A stretch of 64,000 bases of DNA, taken from positions 15,052,469-15,116,468 of the forward strand of contig NC_064035.1 in NCBI RefSeq assembly GCF_932526225.1, in the 5' to 3' direction. The notes under the pieces were generated by a model. The model searched no databases. It had not been told where the DNA came from and saw nothing but the letters and a program-made list of their open reading frames with translations. Origin of the DNA: Nematostella vectensis (lineage: Eukaryota; Cnidaria; Anthozoa; Actiniaria; Edwardsiidae). This document shows positions 10,926-21,945 of this stretch, piece by piece. The translations under genes were made by a program, and so were the position numbers. Every line of letters starts with the position of its first letter. Position 1 is the stretch's first letter.

Positions 10926-13377
10926 TAGAAACATTAAAAGTCTTAAAACCTTTCACTTATATCAATCTAGCCAAAAGAAAGCAAAGATAAACTTTCAAAT
11001 TCTAAAAAGGAATTGAATTTGTTTGAAATTAGAATTTTCTAACAGAGCTTTAAAAATTTTCCTGGCCGCGCGAAAGGAAGTTAAATCTAGTGAATAATTC
11101 CAAGTTTGGGCGGGAAAATCTAGGACAACGTATTTACCTATCCGTTTAAATTCAGAGACGGCAATACCACAAAATATTGGCGAAGTGTTTTCTATCTTAA
11201 TGTTACCCACAATTAAGCGAAGAATAATTCAAAGCAGAGAATTATATGTGAAAAAAGAAAACATCGTTTTTTTGTCAGTTCCGAAAACAGCGCGCGCTTG
11301 TGAGAATGTCGCCATTTAGGGGGGTTTGACACCCTATCAATGAGCACTTGCGCGTGATTTTCTGAGTTAGCAGTAAAAAACGCGCGAAATTCGCGGGAAA
11401 AATCCGTCAAAATGCATAGAAAAAATGACTAATCATCCTTATTAATTGTGTAAAACAAGTAAAATAAAACCTAAGAAATTAAAGTTGGTCACAAGCTAGC
11501 TCGTGTGTGTTTGTGTGTTTTTATGCATTATGTAATAATGATGAGTAGATTTGGGTTGTGAGTTTTGAGATGCAAACTCAGATTCCGAAACATTGCCCCG
11601 CCGTCTTGTTGTTTCGTATTCTAAGGACTCTAATACTACCTCTAATACTACCCTAATACTTTAGCTAGTTCGATTAATCAGGCCTTTAGTAAACTATTAA
11701 TCGGGGTCTACCTCCAAACTACCCCACTCCTAAGGGGCGTATTTTGGCCTTTAAGATAGACTACTTGAATCAACTGGTCTCTGAAAATTGATCACGTCAT
11801 CTCGCTGTCCTTCTTGTTTTACAGGGGTTGCACGAACCGGTTGTCTTAGCTTTTGACTAACTAAAATAACATATCAAGCACAGATTTGATAAAGATTTGC
11901 CAGAAGAATAATTAGGCTACAACTTAGCCTTGAGTTCGAGGAATATTTTGCCAACTTTGACTAGAAAATGAGGTTATTGTAGGTGTATTTTATTATTCAA
12001 ACTGTCTGCGCGCGCTTCACGGGCAATCAAAAATGACGCCATTCCCGGCGCGCGCGCACGCTATTTTTTAAAAGTTCGTTATTTTGTAGTCATTTTTAGC
12101 TGTAGAAAACAAATTTCTCGTGACCATCAGAGCAATATTTAACGAGAAAAATGAAAATACAGTATAAAAGGCATAGGTATTGTAATTAAATCGTCCGGGA
12201 TTGAGTAATAAAGGCCCGTGGCAGAAGGCCGTGGATTTGAAAGGCAAAGAAAACATCTGTTTTCGAATTTAAATCTTGAATTTTCATTGGCGAGGCATTC
12301 GGCGATAATCAAGCTAGTTTCTTCCTCGGAATACCTCGGGGCTATGCAGCGCGCGCACAATGCAAAAACAATTCAAAGACAACAAAATATCTGCTAGATT
12401 TTGCAGACTTGTTTCCTGAAGTTAAATAATCATTTGACTACCAGGTTGAGATATTAAGATGACGGTAAAAGTTGTAACCACACAACGTTCTTCAGCGATA
12501 ACTAAAAAGACATGAAGACGGGAACCGGTTTAGCGCGCCCATATATTTTCTTATGTAATTTAATTGACATCTCGATCTACGTCACAAATGACTGGACCCG
12601 GGCCTTTCATTTCACGGCCTTTTTTCCGAAGGTTGACCAAAATACCTCAATATTACAGATTTGAGTTATTCGCATGAACGCGCGTTTGATAGGGTCCATA
12701 CGAACCACATACCATTTTGAAGTTGAAAATATAAAGAATTGACCAAATCTATCAACTCTGAAAGGTTATATGGACTTTAAGAAAACTTTGAAGGTGGCAC
12801 AGCCATGCCCCTACTTGTCGTTTCCTTATTATTTTTTTTTAAATATCGGGGGTGGGGCAATGGGGTTACGTGCCCCTGCCCCCCCCCCCCCCCCCCCCTC
12901 ATGCTTCGGCCCTGTGTAAAGCCGTGTAGCAAGGGATGGGCAATAAAAATCTGTCTTTTCGGAATGGTTTGTTAGGAATATTTATGCCTGCACTCCCCAC
13001 GTGGGCAAACCCCGAAAACGGACGGACATACCAGTTAAACAACGAAATCAGGAAAAAGTAATATTAAAATCAGGAAAGTCCATTTGCCGAGGGATCGAAC
13101 CTCGTCTAGTTCAGATATGATAAAAAAAGACCATACTTCCAGACATCCGCTGAAAAAAAGTATATTACGGCCCCAGCACCACTGTCTAGCGAACTGTGCA
13201 ATGTAAGGTTACCGGAAGTACCTACGCATTATTAGGGAGGCAACTAACCAGATCCCTAACCCTATCTCAGTCGGCTACGTCACACACAGCTTGCTTGTCT
13301 TTTTAGGCTAGGATCTCGCGGGAAATAGTGAGTCAAGCGATATCATCATCATGCAAGCACCCTGTGGTTATGTACTC
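10926..13377. other. Non-coding stretch
   Basis: Nothing with gene character is visible. It includes a G/C-tract repeat at 12785-12920 (GGCACAGCCATGCCCCTAC, then a long C run), which is another member of the family at 35.1 and 54.3 kb, and several CGCGC-rich patches near 12010 and 12050. Confidence 0.5.
13083..13150 (-). other. tRNA-like B-box remnant
   Basis: On the minus strand, GAGGTTCGATCCCTC (13087-13104) has the form of a tRNA T-arm and pol III B box. An A-box-like AGCGGATGTCTGG lies about 45 bp upstream in that orientation. Acceptor and anticodon stems cannot be completed, so this is at best a tRNA pseudogene or the head of a tRNA-derived SINE. Confidence 0.25.
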
Positions 13378-13459
13378 AGCCTATTCAATGCAAATGCATG
13401 CAAATAAAGATGAAACAATCGACTCGATTCATTTGCATGCATTTGCATTGAATACGGCT
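13378..13459. repeat. Perfect 24-bp hairpin composed of octamer motifs
   Basis: Arms at 13382-13405 and 13431-13454 are exact reverse complements, separated by 25 bp, and pairing continues outward after one unpaired base (AGCC with GGCT). Each arm holds two ATGCAAAT octamers, 10 bp apart, the recognition sequence of POU homeodomain factors. There are thus four octamers in 73 bp in a symmetric arrangement. Confidence 0.8.
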
Positions 13460-13845
13460 CATGGATAATACGACGTTTAAACTTATCCTCACAGACACAA
13501 AAATTAAATTGATTATGATGGAATGAATAATGATTAAAAGTGGCTCATAAGCTCAGTTTTAGATCGCAATGTTAGAGAATACCGTGCCAAAATATCCCAT
13601 ATTTACTCTCTATTTTCGAGTTCCGCACGCCGTATAAGTTCGGCTTAAGCATACTTGCCCTGCTACCAGAGGGTTCTACAATGCTAATTGTACAGGATTG
13701 TACAACGATACATAACCTCGAACCAATTGTTAGGCCAGTGTCTCGCCAGCTTTCCGCCAGCTATTCTAGAGCTGTTTGCACGGGGCTTTATCCGGAATCG
13801 ACCCGATGTCGACCGATGCAATGCCAATACTGGTATATATCAACA

Positions 13846-13958
13846 CAAGGTTGAAAAAGTATGATGAAAGTAAGCGCCGGCTACCAATTATTCGTGTGCT
13901 AACGCTCGTAACGTCAGCGCAATTACTCTGTTTCGTTCAACATACTTTTTCAACCTTG
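13846..13958. repeat. 18-bp inverted repeat
   Basis: CAAGGTTGAAAAAGTATG at 13846-13863 is exactly inverted at 13941-13958, with a 77-bp loop. Related GATGCCAATAC motifs lie just outside on both sides (about 13820 and 14042). It looks like the core of a small foldback element. Confidence 0.6.
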
Positions 13959-13959
13959 T

Positions 13960-16900
13960 TTTTTATACCTTGTCTACACCACGCCTGCGCAGACCATCAA
14001 GTTTTTCTACAGTTTGTCTTTAGTCTTTCCGGTTATCCCACGATGCCAATACCGGCATGTGAACCCCCCCCCCCCCCTCCCACCCCAACCCTACAGACAC
14101 TCGACAAAAAAGCGGTCAAAACATATGATTGTACAATACAATGAAAAAAAATGGAAAAAAAATCAGAAAGGACTGCAATAAATTGGTGTCTGTCAAGGTT
14201 CATCTTGCCTCCTTTGAAGGTTTGAGCTATAAGGGGAAAAGCATATAGAGAATTGTTTGGACGGTTAGGTTAGCGGGTCTTGAAATAAAGTAAAGTATGA
14301 AGCAAATCCAAGGGAGATATGAATTTATGTTCGAGTTATCTGAGGCCTAAATTATCAGATAACTGTTGTTCTTGTCTCCTGTTGAGGGTTTTGCCTGGTC
14401 CTATGAAATGACGAAAACATGTTCTAGGCACGTCCGCTTCACAACAATCATTAGGCGTTTTGTTTTCTCCCATAGGGTCTTTCCCCTGACCTCTACTATT
14501 TCGTGATATCCTGAGAATTCTATTGCCATGCCTAATCACACAGGGCTTGATAAAAGGAGGGGTGGTTGTATATTTATTTTTGTGCACTAGCAAACAGGCA
14601 AACAACTCGCCTGTTCCGTATTGCGTGACACATCTCTATAGCGCGTTATCGAGATTCTCTACTTTAAAATCATAAATCAAATAAAAGGCGACAGAAAAAG
14701 AGAAATCGTTTGTCATTTAATGATGCCTCGCTTGCAAGTCGCGGACAGATCCCTCAAGGAATAACTATATACTTTCAGATAGGGAGGCGTACTATCTTTA
14801 GCTTAATAACTCGTTTGTCAAAAGTCGTCATCGTCTTTCGCTAATACAAAAGACCAGTAAAGGACAAGACAGAGGATCGTAGTGCGCATGCGCAAAGTAA
14901 TTCCGCGCGCGTCCTGTCTAAACCATGATTTATAATTTCTTGTAATCAGCCCTCGCAGTCTGCCTTAACAAACAAACACTAATACAGATATAAATATTTC
15001 GTTGACAATACATGGTGATTTTTTGTAAGCTCTTGCGAAACGTAGGTCAGTAAACTTACGCTTTATGACGATTGTATCTCAAATGATATGATAAGAGCCT
15101 TAGCTCCCCCAAACTGTAATTATTTATGAATTTTCTTGGTGTTTTAATGACGTTTGATAAATGACTATGTGAGTAGCTTTAAAGAAATAATTACATTCTT
15201 ATATTTTTGCATGGTTATAGAAAGTAAATATGATTCCCCTTGGCAGGATTGATAACCCTGGCAGGGAACCGGTTGAATCCAACCCTCATGTGAAACCCTA
15301 TCGGCTCCTCTCCATGCTGTCACTAAGCCACGGTCTTCTCTGAATTTTGAAATATTTGTCTTCGCGTTTTGACGTTGACAGTTGGCGACGTAAAATATGA
15401 TTTTGGCTATCAGGATATTTGCCCTTGTTTGGGGGTTAAGCTAGGGTTTGTTTAAAAGAAGCAGCATTCTAGCCTAAACCTCACACACGACGCGCGTTTA
15501 ATAGTTCGAGGCTTTGTAAAGCGAGTGTGGCAGTTTGGATATTATCATGAAAAATGGAGAAATGGGTTGCGAGCATGAAATCGTCACTAGTTTATTGGGT
15601 TCACGGAAAACTGCATGAAAAATAAGTTGGATTTCCAAAATAGGTGAGTTTTGCTTTCTGCCCCTGTTTTTGTATTATCTTTCCTATTCCCTTTTCCTGG
15701 CTACGGCGTTCGTTTTATTTTGATGGATGGATTTGAGTCAGAGCGGCGGATATGGACTTTTCGAGTGAGTGTTAACTAAGTTAGAACTTTAATTGGGCGA
15801 TCGGCATGGCCTCGAGTACCCTCCCGAATTTCTCGGATAAGAAAACATGATGAATTAAAATTACACAATCTACAATTACCGCTTGGCTAATGCATTTTGC
15901 ATATCTTGTTTTGACAGAAAACTTGAACGCCAATTGTCTTTTGATAAGTTTAGAGAGTCGAAGAAAATGTACTTAGGAACGTAAGGCACGAATTTAATTT
16001 TCCAACTTTACAAATATGACCAGTTTCTACTCTCATGGTCTTTTTAAGATGTCTGAGTTTACTTCTAATAAACGTTTAGGTTCTGTAGAATACATTCTTC
16101 ATTTTTCTTCTAGAATAAGAAAACTCGTTAAAGAATAAAGAGAATAATAAGAAGCGATGTTATAGATAGTAAGTTCTCGGTACAGCGTTTAACAGAATAC
16201 AAAGCTTTAAATAAAATAACAATCGGCCCTGTGCGAAGCGTTCTACAGTACTGTGTAATAGCAATCCCAGGGCAGAAAAGGCGAACCGAAGGTTTGTGTA
16301 GAAACTAAGCGACAGAAATGACTTTTTTGGACGAGGAATTCAAGATGGCGCATTAGCTGCCTTGCCCGATCTCTCGACTACAGAGCCGTTTGTTGTTTAC
16401 ACCATTTCAAAAAGTAAGGTAATGCAAGTCTGGTTGTAGGATAAGCGGCTAGGTATAGGTATATTCTTATTTTGACGCGCTAGTTGTTCTGTACATCTTG
16501 TACAAGCGAGCAACCAAGAAGCGCGAGAATTTTCGCCTCTTTAACAATTAGCAATTTGTCACCTTAGGCGTCTTGTTTAACAAGGCAATTCAGGTTCAAA
16601 AAAGGCCTATGTCTGGCATATAACATGATTAGTTATGTGGTGTAGGGAAGTAAGAGTAAGAATGCTTCGACAAAATGAAGGATAAATGAGTAGCCGGAGT
16701 GCATCGGAATGTAAAACATTTGTTTCAGCATTACGGGTAGGCCCAAAGCACATGTGAACATTCTGAATCAAGCTTTTGAGTTTGCAGAGCTCATTTAAGA
16801 TATCTTAAAAGTATAAAGTAGTGCGAGCTGCAAGCGAAAGTTTGAGATACGTGAAGTGCGTTTAGCTCGCAAGACATAAGGAAAAATTTCGAGGGCTAGT

Positions 16901-18462
16901 TTGCTTGCTTGAAATGTTGCTGAGTATTGTTGTGTCCCTCTGTAAAGGTACACAACACTGGCTATAATGTGCTCGTTTGGACTTAAGTTATATCAACCTT
17001 CCTATGCACACATTGACTATCACTCTTTATCTTTCTCGATATTTTTTTACGAACACTTGGGGCATCCATGCAAACGAGGTTTATAATATGACGCAGGCGG
17101 ATAGAAATACTCCAATAATACTTTTCAATACTAGATCTAGATTCCTTTCTCAAAAGCCTCTTCAACTATCCCTATGTAATGCCACATTTCCGAGTTGAAA
17201 TAAAGAAGGAAATATATTTTACTTTTATGTTCACTTGTATACATATTCTACTCTGTGATGAACTGAACGAGGTGAAAAAAAAACGAATGCCATTCCCCTT
17301 CTCACAAATAGCGCCAGCCATGGATCACTTCTTCCTTCATGAAGATGGATGGAAAAGCTTATACAAAAGCAGAGATTGATTAAATGAAGGGCAATAGTAA
17401 ATAGCTGTTTAGTAAAATGGAAGAATTGTTTGTTTTCAGTACAAAAGCATTGTCCCGTTCACAGATAAAGCTAGAATAATGCATACGCAAGTCCTAACGA
17501 ATAGGCCATGGACGGCTATCGTGCAAACTAAGAATTGGTTCTTGCGCAATCTGTGTACATAGTAATCTCGCACATTGGTTTACCATCGATCTATAAATAA
17601 AAGTAAGGATAAAACAAAGAAGATCATTTGCGCAATGTTTTATTTTGAAAAAAGAAATAACTGCATGCATAATACACGGTCAATTTGTTCGCATGAGCGA
17701 TTTAACGGTTTGGACTACAAACATACTGGGATAAATGCATGCTTGGAGTTCTGTCCTTCTTTCCTACCCCAACTAAAACTATATACAAAGATACAAAATG
17801 TACAAATTACAATTTGAGTTCAATTCAGACCGGTGCTCTCAAAAAGAGAGAGAAGGAGAGAGAAAGAAAGAGAGCGATTAATTGGAATGCTGTGATTTCT
17901 ATAGTGGAGTCCTTGTGGCTGAAGAAGTTGAGATAGTTCACTCGACTGTATCTGCTTTGTGGTTTGTCTATAGAAGGCGTCTAAGTCAAGCTGTCTATTG
18001 CGTGTTTCCTTGTTTTTTTGTCTTCCTAGCCAGGCTAAGCATTTTTAGCTAAAAATCTGCTGTAATAAGCTGTGAAAGTGACAAAAAAGGAGTGAAGTTT
18101 GTCGCCTTTAAGCGTAGAAGAGTGGCTTGCTCGCTAACACCTAATCCTTTACAGAGCCTTCAGGCACCCTTGTTAGACTCTTTGGCTCGGCTATTTCCTT
18201 CTCGACTCTTTTCTGTAGTCTTATAGACTGTGTTTAGAATAACCCAATGCCATGCATTGAAATTGAAAGGGGCTTTTTCAAAAGAAGAAATCATGCTCGA
18301 ATACAGATAAACTATAGCGAGAATACTTAGAATAGTATGTCTTTAAAAAATGACAGTTTCTTGATCATCTAAAACTTGTGTCTGTACAGAGATGTGTCTC
18401 TTTTGATCTAGCTCACTCGTGCGTTTGATTCATTCACGTTGATAATTGTTTATACTCCCCTG
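13960..18462. other. Non-coding stretch downstream of the homeobox gene
   Basis: I find no supported gene. Short open frames (for example 14336-14605 minus, 16977-17198 plus) have no recognisable motif and no splice context. There is a poly-C tract near 14060, a GA-rich microsatellite near 17845-17875, and otherwise unique-looking AT-rich DNA. Confidence 0.45.
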
Positions 18463-18492
18463 TTTATTAGGTTGAATTATTTGGAACGTGAG

Positions 18493-19532
18493 CTAACGCG
18501 TGCAGCCCTTGCGCATTCCTCGACTCGTAGGAATAACTGGTTTATTGTCCTTCTTCCATTTCATCCTACGGTTTTGAAACCAGATTTTTACTTGACGTTC
18601 TGTTAGATCAAGCATTCTAGCCATCTCTGTGCGTCGCTCTTTTGTCAAATATCTCGTAAAATGGAACTCTTTTTCCAGCTCTAGGAGTTGTATGCGGGTG
18701 TATGCCATTCGCTTCCTGTGTTTGAATGGTTGCTTGTAGTGCCACGGAGCGTCGCCACTCTCCTCACTTTTAGAATCTGTAGAAAAAACAGTAAAATTTA
18801 CACAATGTTCCAATCATCTCATCCAAGTATAGTAATTATGGAAGCACATCTTTTATGTACAATTTACAAGTCAACGAACGATTGTTTATTTGCACCTTCA
18901 TAGTGGCAGTTGCAGAAAAGTAAGGGGGATTCACCTCAAACTCAGCAAATTCCACAACATTAAGTGGCCTGCTATAGCCCAAATTTTAACTTTTTCTTTT
19001 GGAATTTTTTAGACCATTTTTGTTTGCAAGAGCTTAGCGTGGAGAGCTTTTAGAGAGTATCGAAGTTTGTCATATAGTTGTTACCTTCACATTCGTCGTC
19101 AGACCTCTCGAGTTCTTTTTCAGCGGGTTCATTCCTTGAGAGAAGCCTCACATAGCTATCACAGCCCTTGCCACTCATCTGAAGCTTGCCGCTACTTGCT
19201 GTGTTTCTTAGCTCCATGCCTTGATTTATTGCCGAGTTCTGATCTGCCTGTACTTGAGAGTTCATTATGGGTCCGTTTGACCTCTCAGTTAGGGAGGCGC
19301 TAGCTAGTGGGTACAATGCGGCAGGCGGATAGTATGACCGCATTCCGTAAGTGTACATCATAGACGGCATTGCGCAAAACGCAGGCGGATTGAAAGTGTT
19401 AGTTACCGGGAAGTAGCAATCCATGGCTTGGCGAATTCGGTTAGCTCCTACGCGCTCCGCGAGCTCGGGCATATTAAAGTGATAAGGCACCGTCCAGTCC
19501 GGCTCACTGTGTATTCCCTCCCTAATTAGCAT
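18493..19532 (-). CDS. Hox-class homeodomain transcription factor
   Basis: Two exons join in phase: 19532-19085 (donor AAG/GTAACA, last base G) and 18776-18493 (acceptor TTTTTTCTACAG). The product is 243 aa with ATG at 19532. The homeodomain is complete: arm KHRKRM, helix 1 [11 protein letters not shown], recognition helix [17 protein letters not shown] with W48, F49, N51 and R53 intact. A tryptophan motif, APWHYK, lies about seven residues before the domain in the position of the Hox hexapeptide (PBC/Exd contact). Lys-Trp-Lys-Lys at 55-58 and Val45 fit the Hox/ParaHox part of the ANTP class. The Val45 and [12 protein letters not shown] pattern leans to posterior-type Hox. By recall the cnidarian Anthox1/HoxF group is a candidate, but I cannot confirm this. 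Nuclear DNA-binding regulator. A TTTATT (AATAAA on the minus strand) at 18463-18468 is a possible poly(A) signal 25 bp past the stop. Confidence 0.9.
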
Positions 19533-19544
19533 GCTTATTAAACA

Positions 19545-19585
19545 GATGCTCCTATTAATTACATGATTGGATAATTATCATAGTC
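19545..19585 (-). promoter_or_regulatory. TAAT-rich sequence just upstream of the homeobox start codon
   Basis: Immediately upstream of the ATG at 19532 the sequence contains ATTAAT, ATGATTGGAT and ATAATTAT in about 35 bp. TGATTGGAT and TAAT cores are typical homeodomain or PBC/Hox binding forms, so auto- or cross-regulation is conceivable. This rests on motif appearance only. Confidence 0.25.
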
Positions 19586-19589
19586 ACCG

Positions 19590-21480
19590 ACACCCGAGCG
19601 GGTTTTTCTTGGCGCCGGTGTGCGGCGTTCGGCCCCAGGCACAGAAAACGGTCATGACGTAAATTGGTAGCAAAATGTTGCAGTGCTATTGCTTAATATA
19701 CAGAGAAACATTCAATAATTTTTATTTAGATTCTAATTCTATATAGATCTCTCCTGGCGTTGAATTCAATAAAAAGAGTTTTGAAGGCGCGTAGAAACAA
19801 AAACTTTATGAATTCGAATTTACGACAGAGACGTGTAAGGAAATAACGAACGTTGAGGGAACGAAGCAGAGCTTCAGTATTTACTACCTTCCCACTCATC
19901 CAAAATCTCTGTGCATCTAAAAAAGAATTCTCAGAGCTTGCAAATCTCTTCCTGCAAAACGCGCACTCCACCGAACCGAAGCAATATAGAGACTGCATTA
20001 AAAATAAGAGATAAAGAGAGTTTTCGTAATTGCGCTGATCATATACTTAAGGACGTATCATTGATATTTTTATCCATATTAACAGTATGAGGTCAAATAG
20101 CTAAGCGTTGTTGATGGTTGTCATTTGTTAGATGATGAGGGTAGACGTGTTATAATCCTCCGTAACTCTATCACGCTCCGTGCAACACATGACGACTACT
20201 CGTCGCGCAACTATGTCTGCGACCAAAGACTCCAGCTTCACATCCTCCCAATAAGGGGCAGGACATTCGCGGTGTGAAAGAAAGTTGGAGTAGAGACAAT
20301 AAACAAAAAAAATTCTTGACCGTTTTCTCCCATTCGCACCATCCATGATGGAATGCTGACTAGCGGAGCGCTATAGTGATCAATCATCATTTGCAATCTG
20401 ACTGACAATATTGTATTTAGTGATGGGGAATCATATAGAAGCTAGGCCACCACTGAGAGTCCATAACTCTGCAGTGTTTTTACTGGAAAAGCACTAAACG
20501 GATTAAAAGTCAAAGATTTATGATCTATTTTGGCTTATAGACTTTTGTCTATTCAAGTGATAAAGTCGATAACATCTTTTCGATCCACACGATCCATTTT
20601 CGATCCATTTATTTGCAATAAATCTCATATTCTTTTCACGTTTTTTGCTCAAGGTTATTCGCCTTTAGTAACTTTTCTTTTTCTTTTCTTTTTGCAGGTC
20701 GATTCAGGAAGATAGATCAATGTCGCAGCTATAACATTTTTCTAATTAACAATTATAGTTATTATGTGGTTTCAAACACCACTCAGCAATTGTTTGTTAG
20801 ACAATTTATGCAATGCTTATCTGCATACCTTTTAAGATAACACAGTATAAGTAATAGACGACAATAACCACAATAAATACAAAAAAGCTTAGATATAATA
20901 GCAAAAAGCCATAATGCCATTTGGTAAAGATTTGTATTTTTATGACTAATTGAGAGAATTAGGTGCGGAAAATAGTTGAAAATTAATGTCAAGGGTGGGG
21001 TATGGAAGATGAAGGGCATAACATTAGAGCAGATTATACTATGGTTATACGTTTAAACGCCGTTTTGTTTATCTACTTGCAACGTGTTTTATTCAATCAA
21101 GAGGAAAACACGAAGCATCGGGTCAATCTCGTATAATTCAACAACAAATCTTAGCAGTCAATTTTATCATTATTACTTGACTTGTACGAGGCGATAAAAT
21201 AAAATAATTACATACATATTCGGATTTGTCCATTTGTATGACTGTAGTTGTCCATTGGCATGTTGGATTTTTATTGGTATGCTTTAATGACATCCGAATT
21301 ATGAGCTATTTTTCCAAACAATACCTTTCGAGAAGTGCTAATAAAAGTTTTTAGCTAGGCGTTTGTTTGTTTGTCACAATTAGCGGTGTGTTGCCCTTGT
21401 ATTGAGAAATGTCGTCATCTCGGCGCCGTCCAACCAGACAACAGGAGCCAATGTGACAATGCTTTTCCTTCGTGTGTGTT
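19590..21480. other. Intergenic region between the two divergent homeobox genes (part 1)
   Basis: No gene is supported. The DNA is AT-rich and unique-looking. Short frames on both strands lack motifs. As shared upstream DNA of two divergent regulators it may hold enhancers, which I cannot recognise by eye. Confidence 0.4.
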
Positions 21481-21488
21481 TGCTAAAC

Positions 21489-21602
21489 TAAACACCAATA
21501 TACACCTCTCGTCAAGTGATACCAATATATACCTCTTGTCCAGTGATACCAATATACACCTCTCGTCCAGTGATACCAATATACACCTCTTGTCCAGTGA
21601 TC
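21489..21602 (+). repeat. 27-bp minisatellite, about 4 copies
   Basis: Unit ACACCTCT[C/T]GTCCAGTGA-TACCAATAT repeats about four times with C/T variation. The open frames on both strands here are by-products of a period divisible by three. Confidence 0.8.
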
Positions 21603-21619
21603 AGTGTACAGCTTCAACC

Positions 21620-21945
21620 CTGCTTTAGTTCCTGGCGTTCTTACCGGGTTTCCTGTGTTCAGCCTTGTCCCAACCATTCTATACCGGGTTTCCTGTGTTC
21701 AGCCTTGTCCCAACCATTCTATACCGGGTTTCCTGTGTTCAGCCTTGTCCCAACCATTCTATACCGGGTTTCCTGTGTTCAGACTAGTACCAGGCGTTCT
21801 TACCGGGTTTCCTGTGTTTAGCCTAGTACCATGCGTTCTTACTGGGTTTCCTGTGCTCAGCCTAGTACCATGCGTTCTTACTGGGTTTCCTGTGTTCAGC
21901 CTATATTTGGGCGTTCTTACCGGGTTTCCTGTGCTCGGCGAGATT
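21620..21945 (+). repeat. 40-bp minisatellite, about 8 copies
   Basis: Unit has the core ACCGGGTTTCCTGTGTTCAG followed by CC[T/A]-GT-CC. The first three copies are identical (spacing 40 bp, 21641-21780) and later copies degrade. The flanking 21946-22020 (TTACCAGCCACAGGAAACCC) matches 59590-59620, so the array seems to have grown inside a dispersed element. Confidence 0.8.

Noticed and set aside
14336-14605. 89-codon minus-strand frame near 14.5 kb
   Set aside because: No recognisable motif, no splice or promoter context, and no relation to neighbours.
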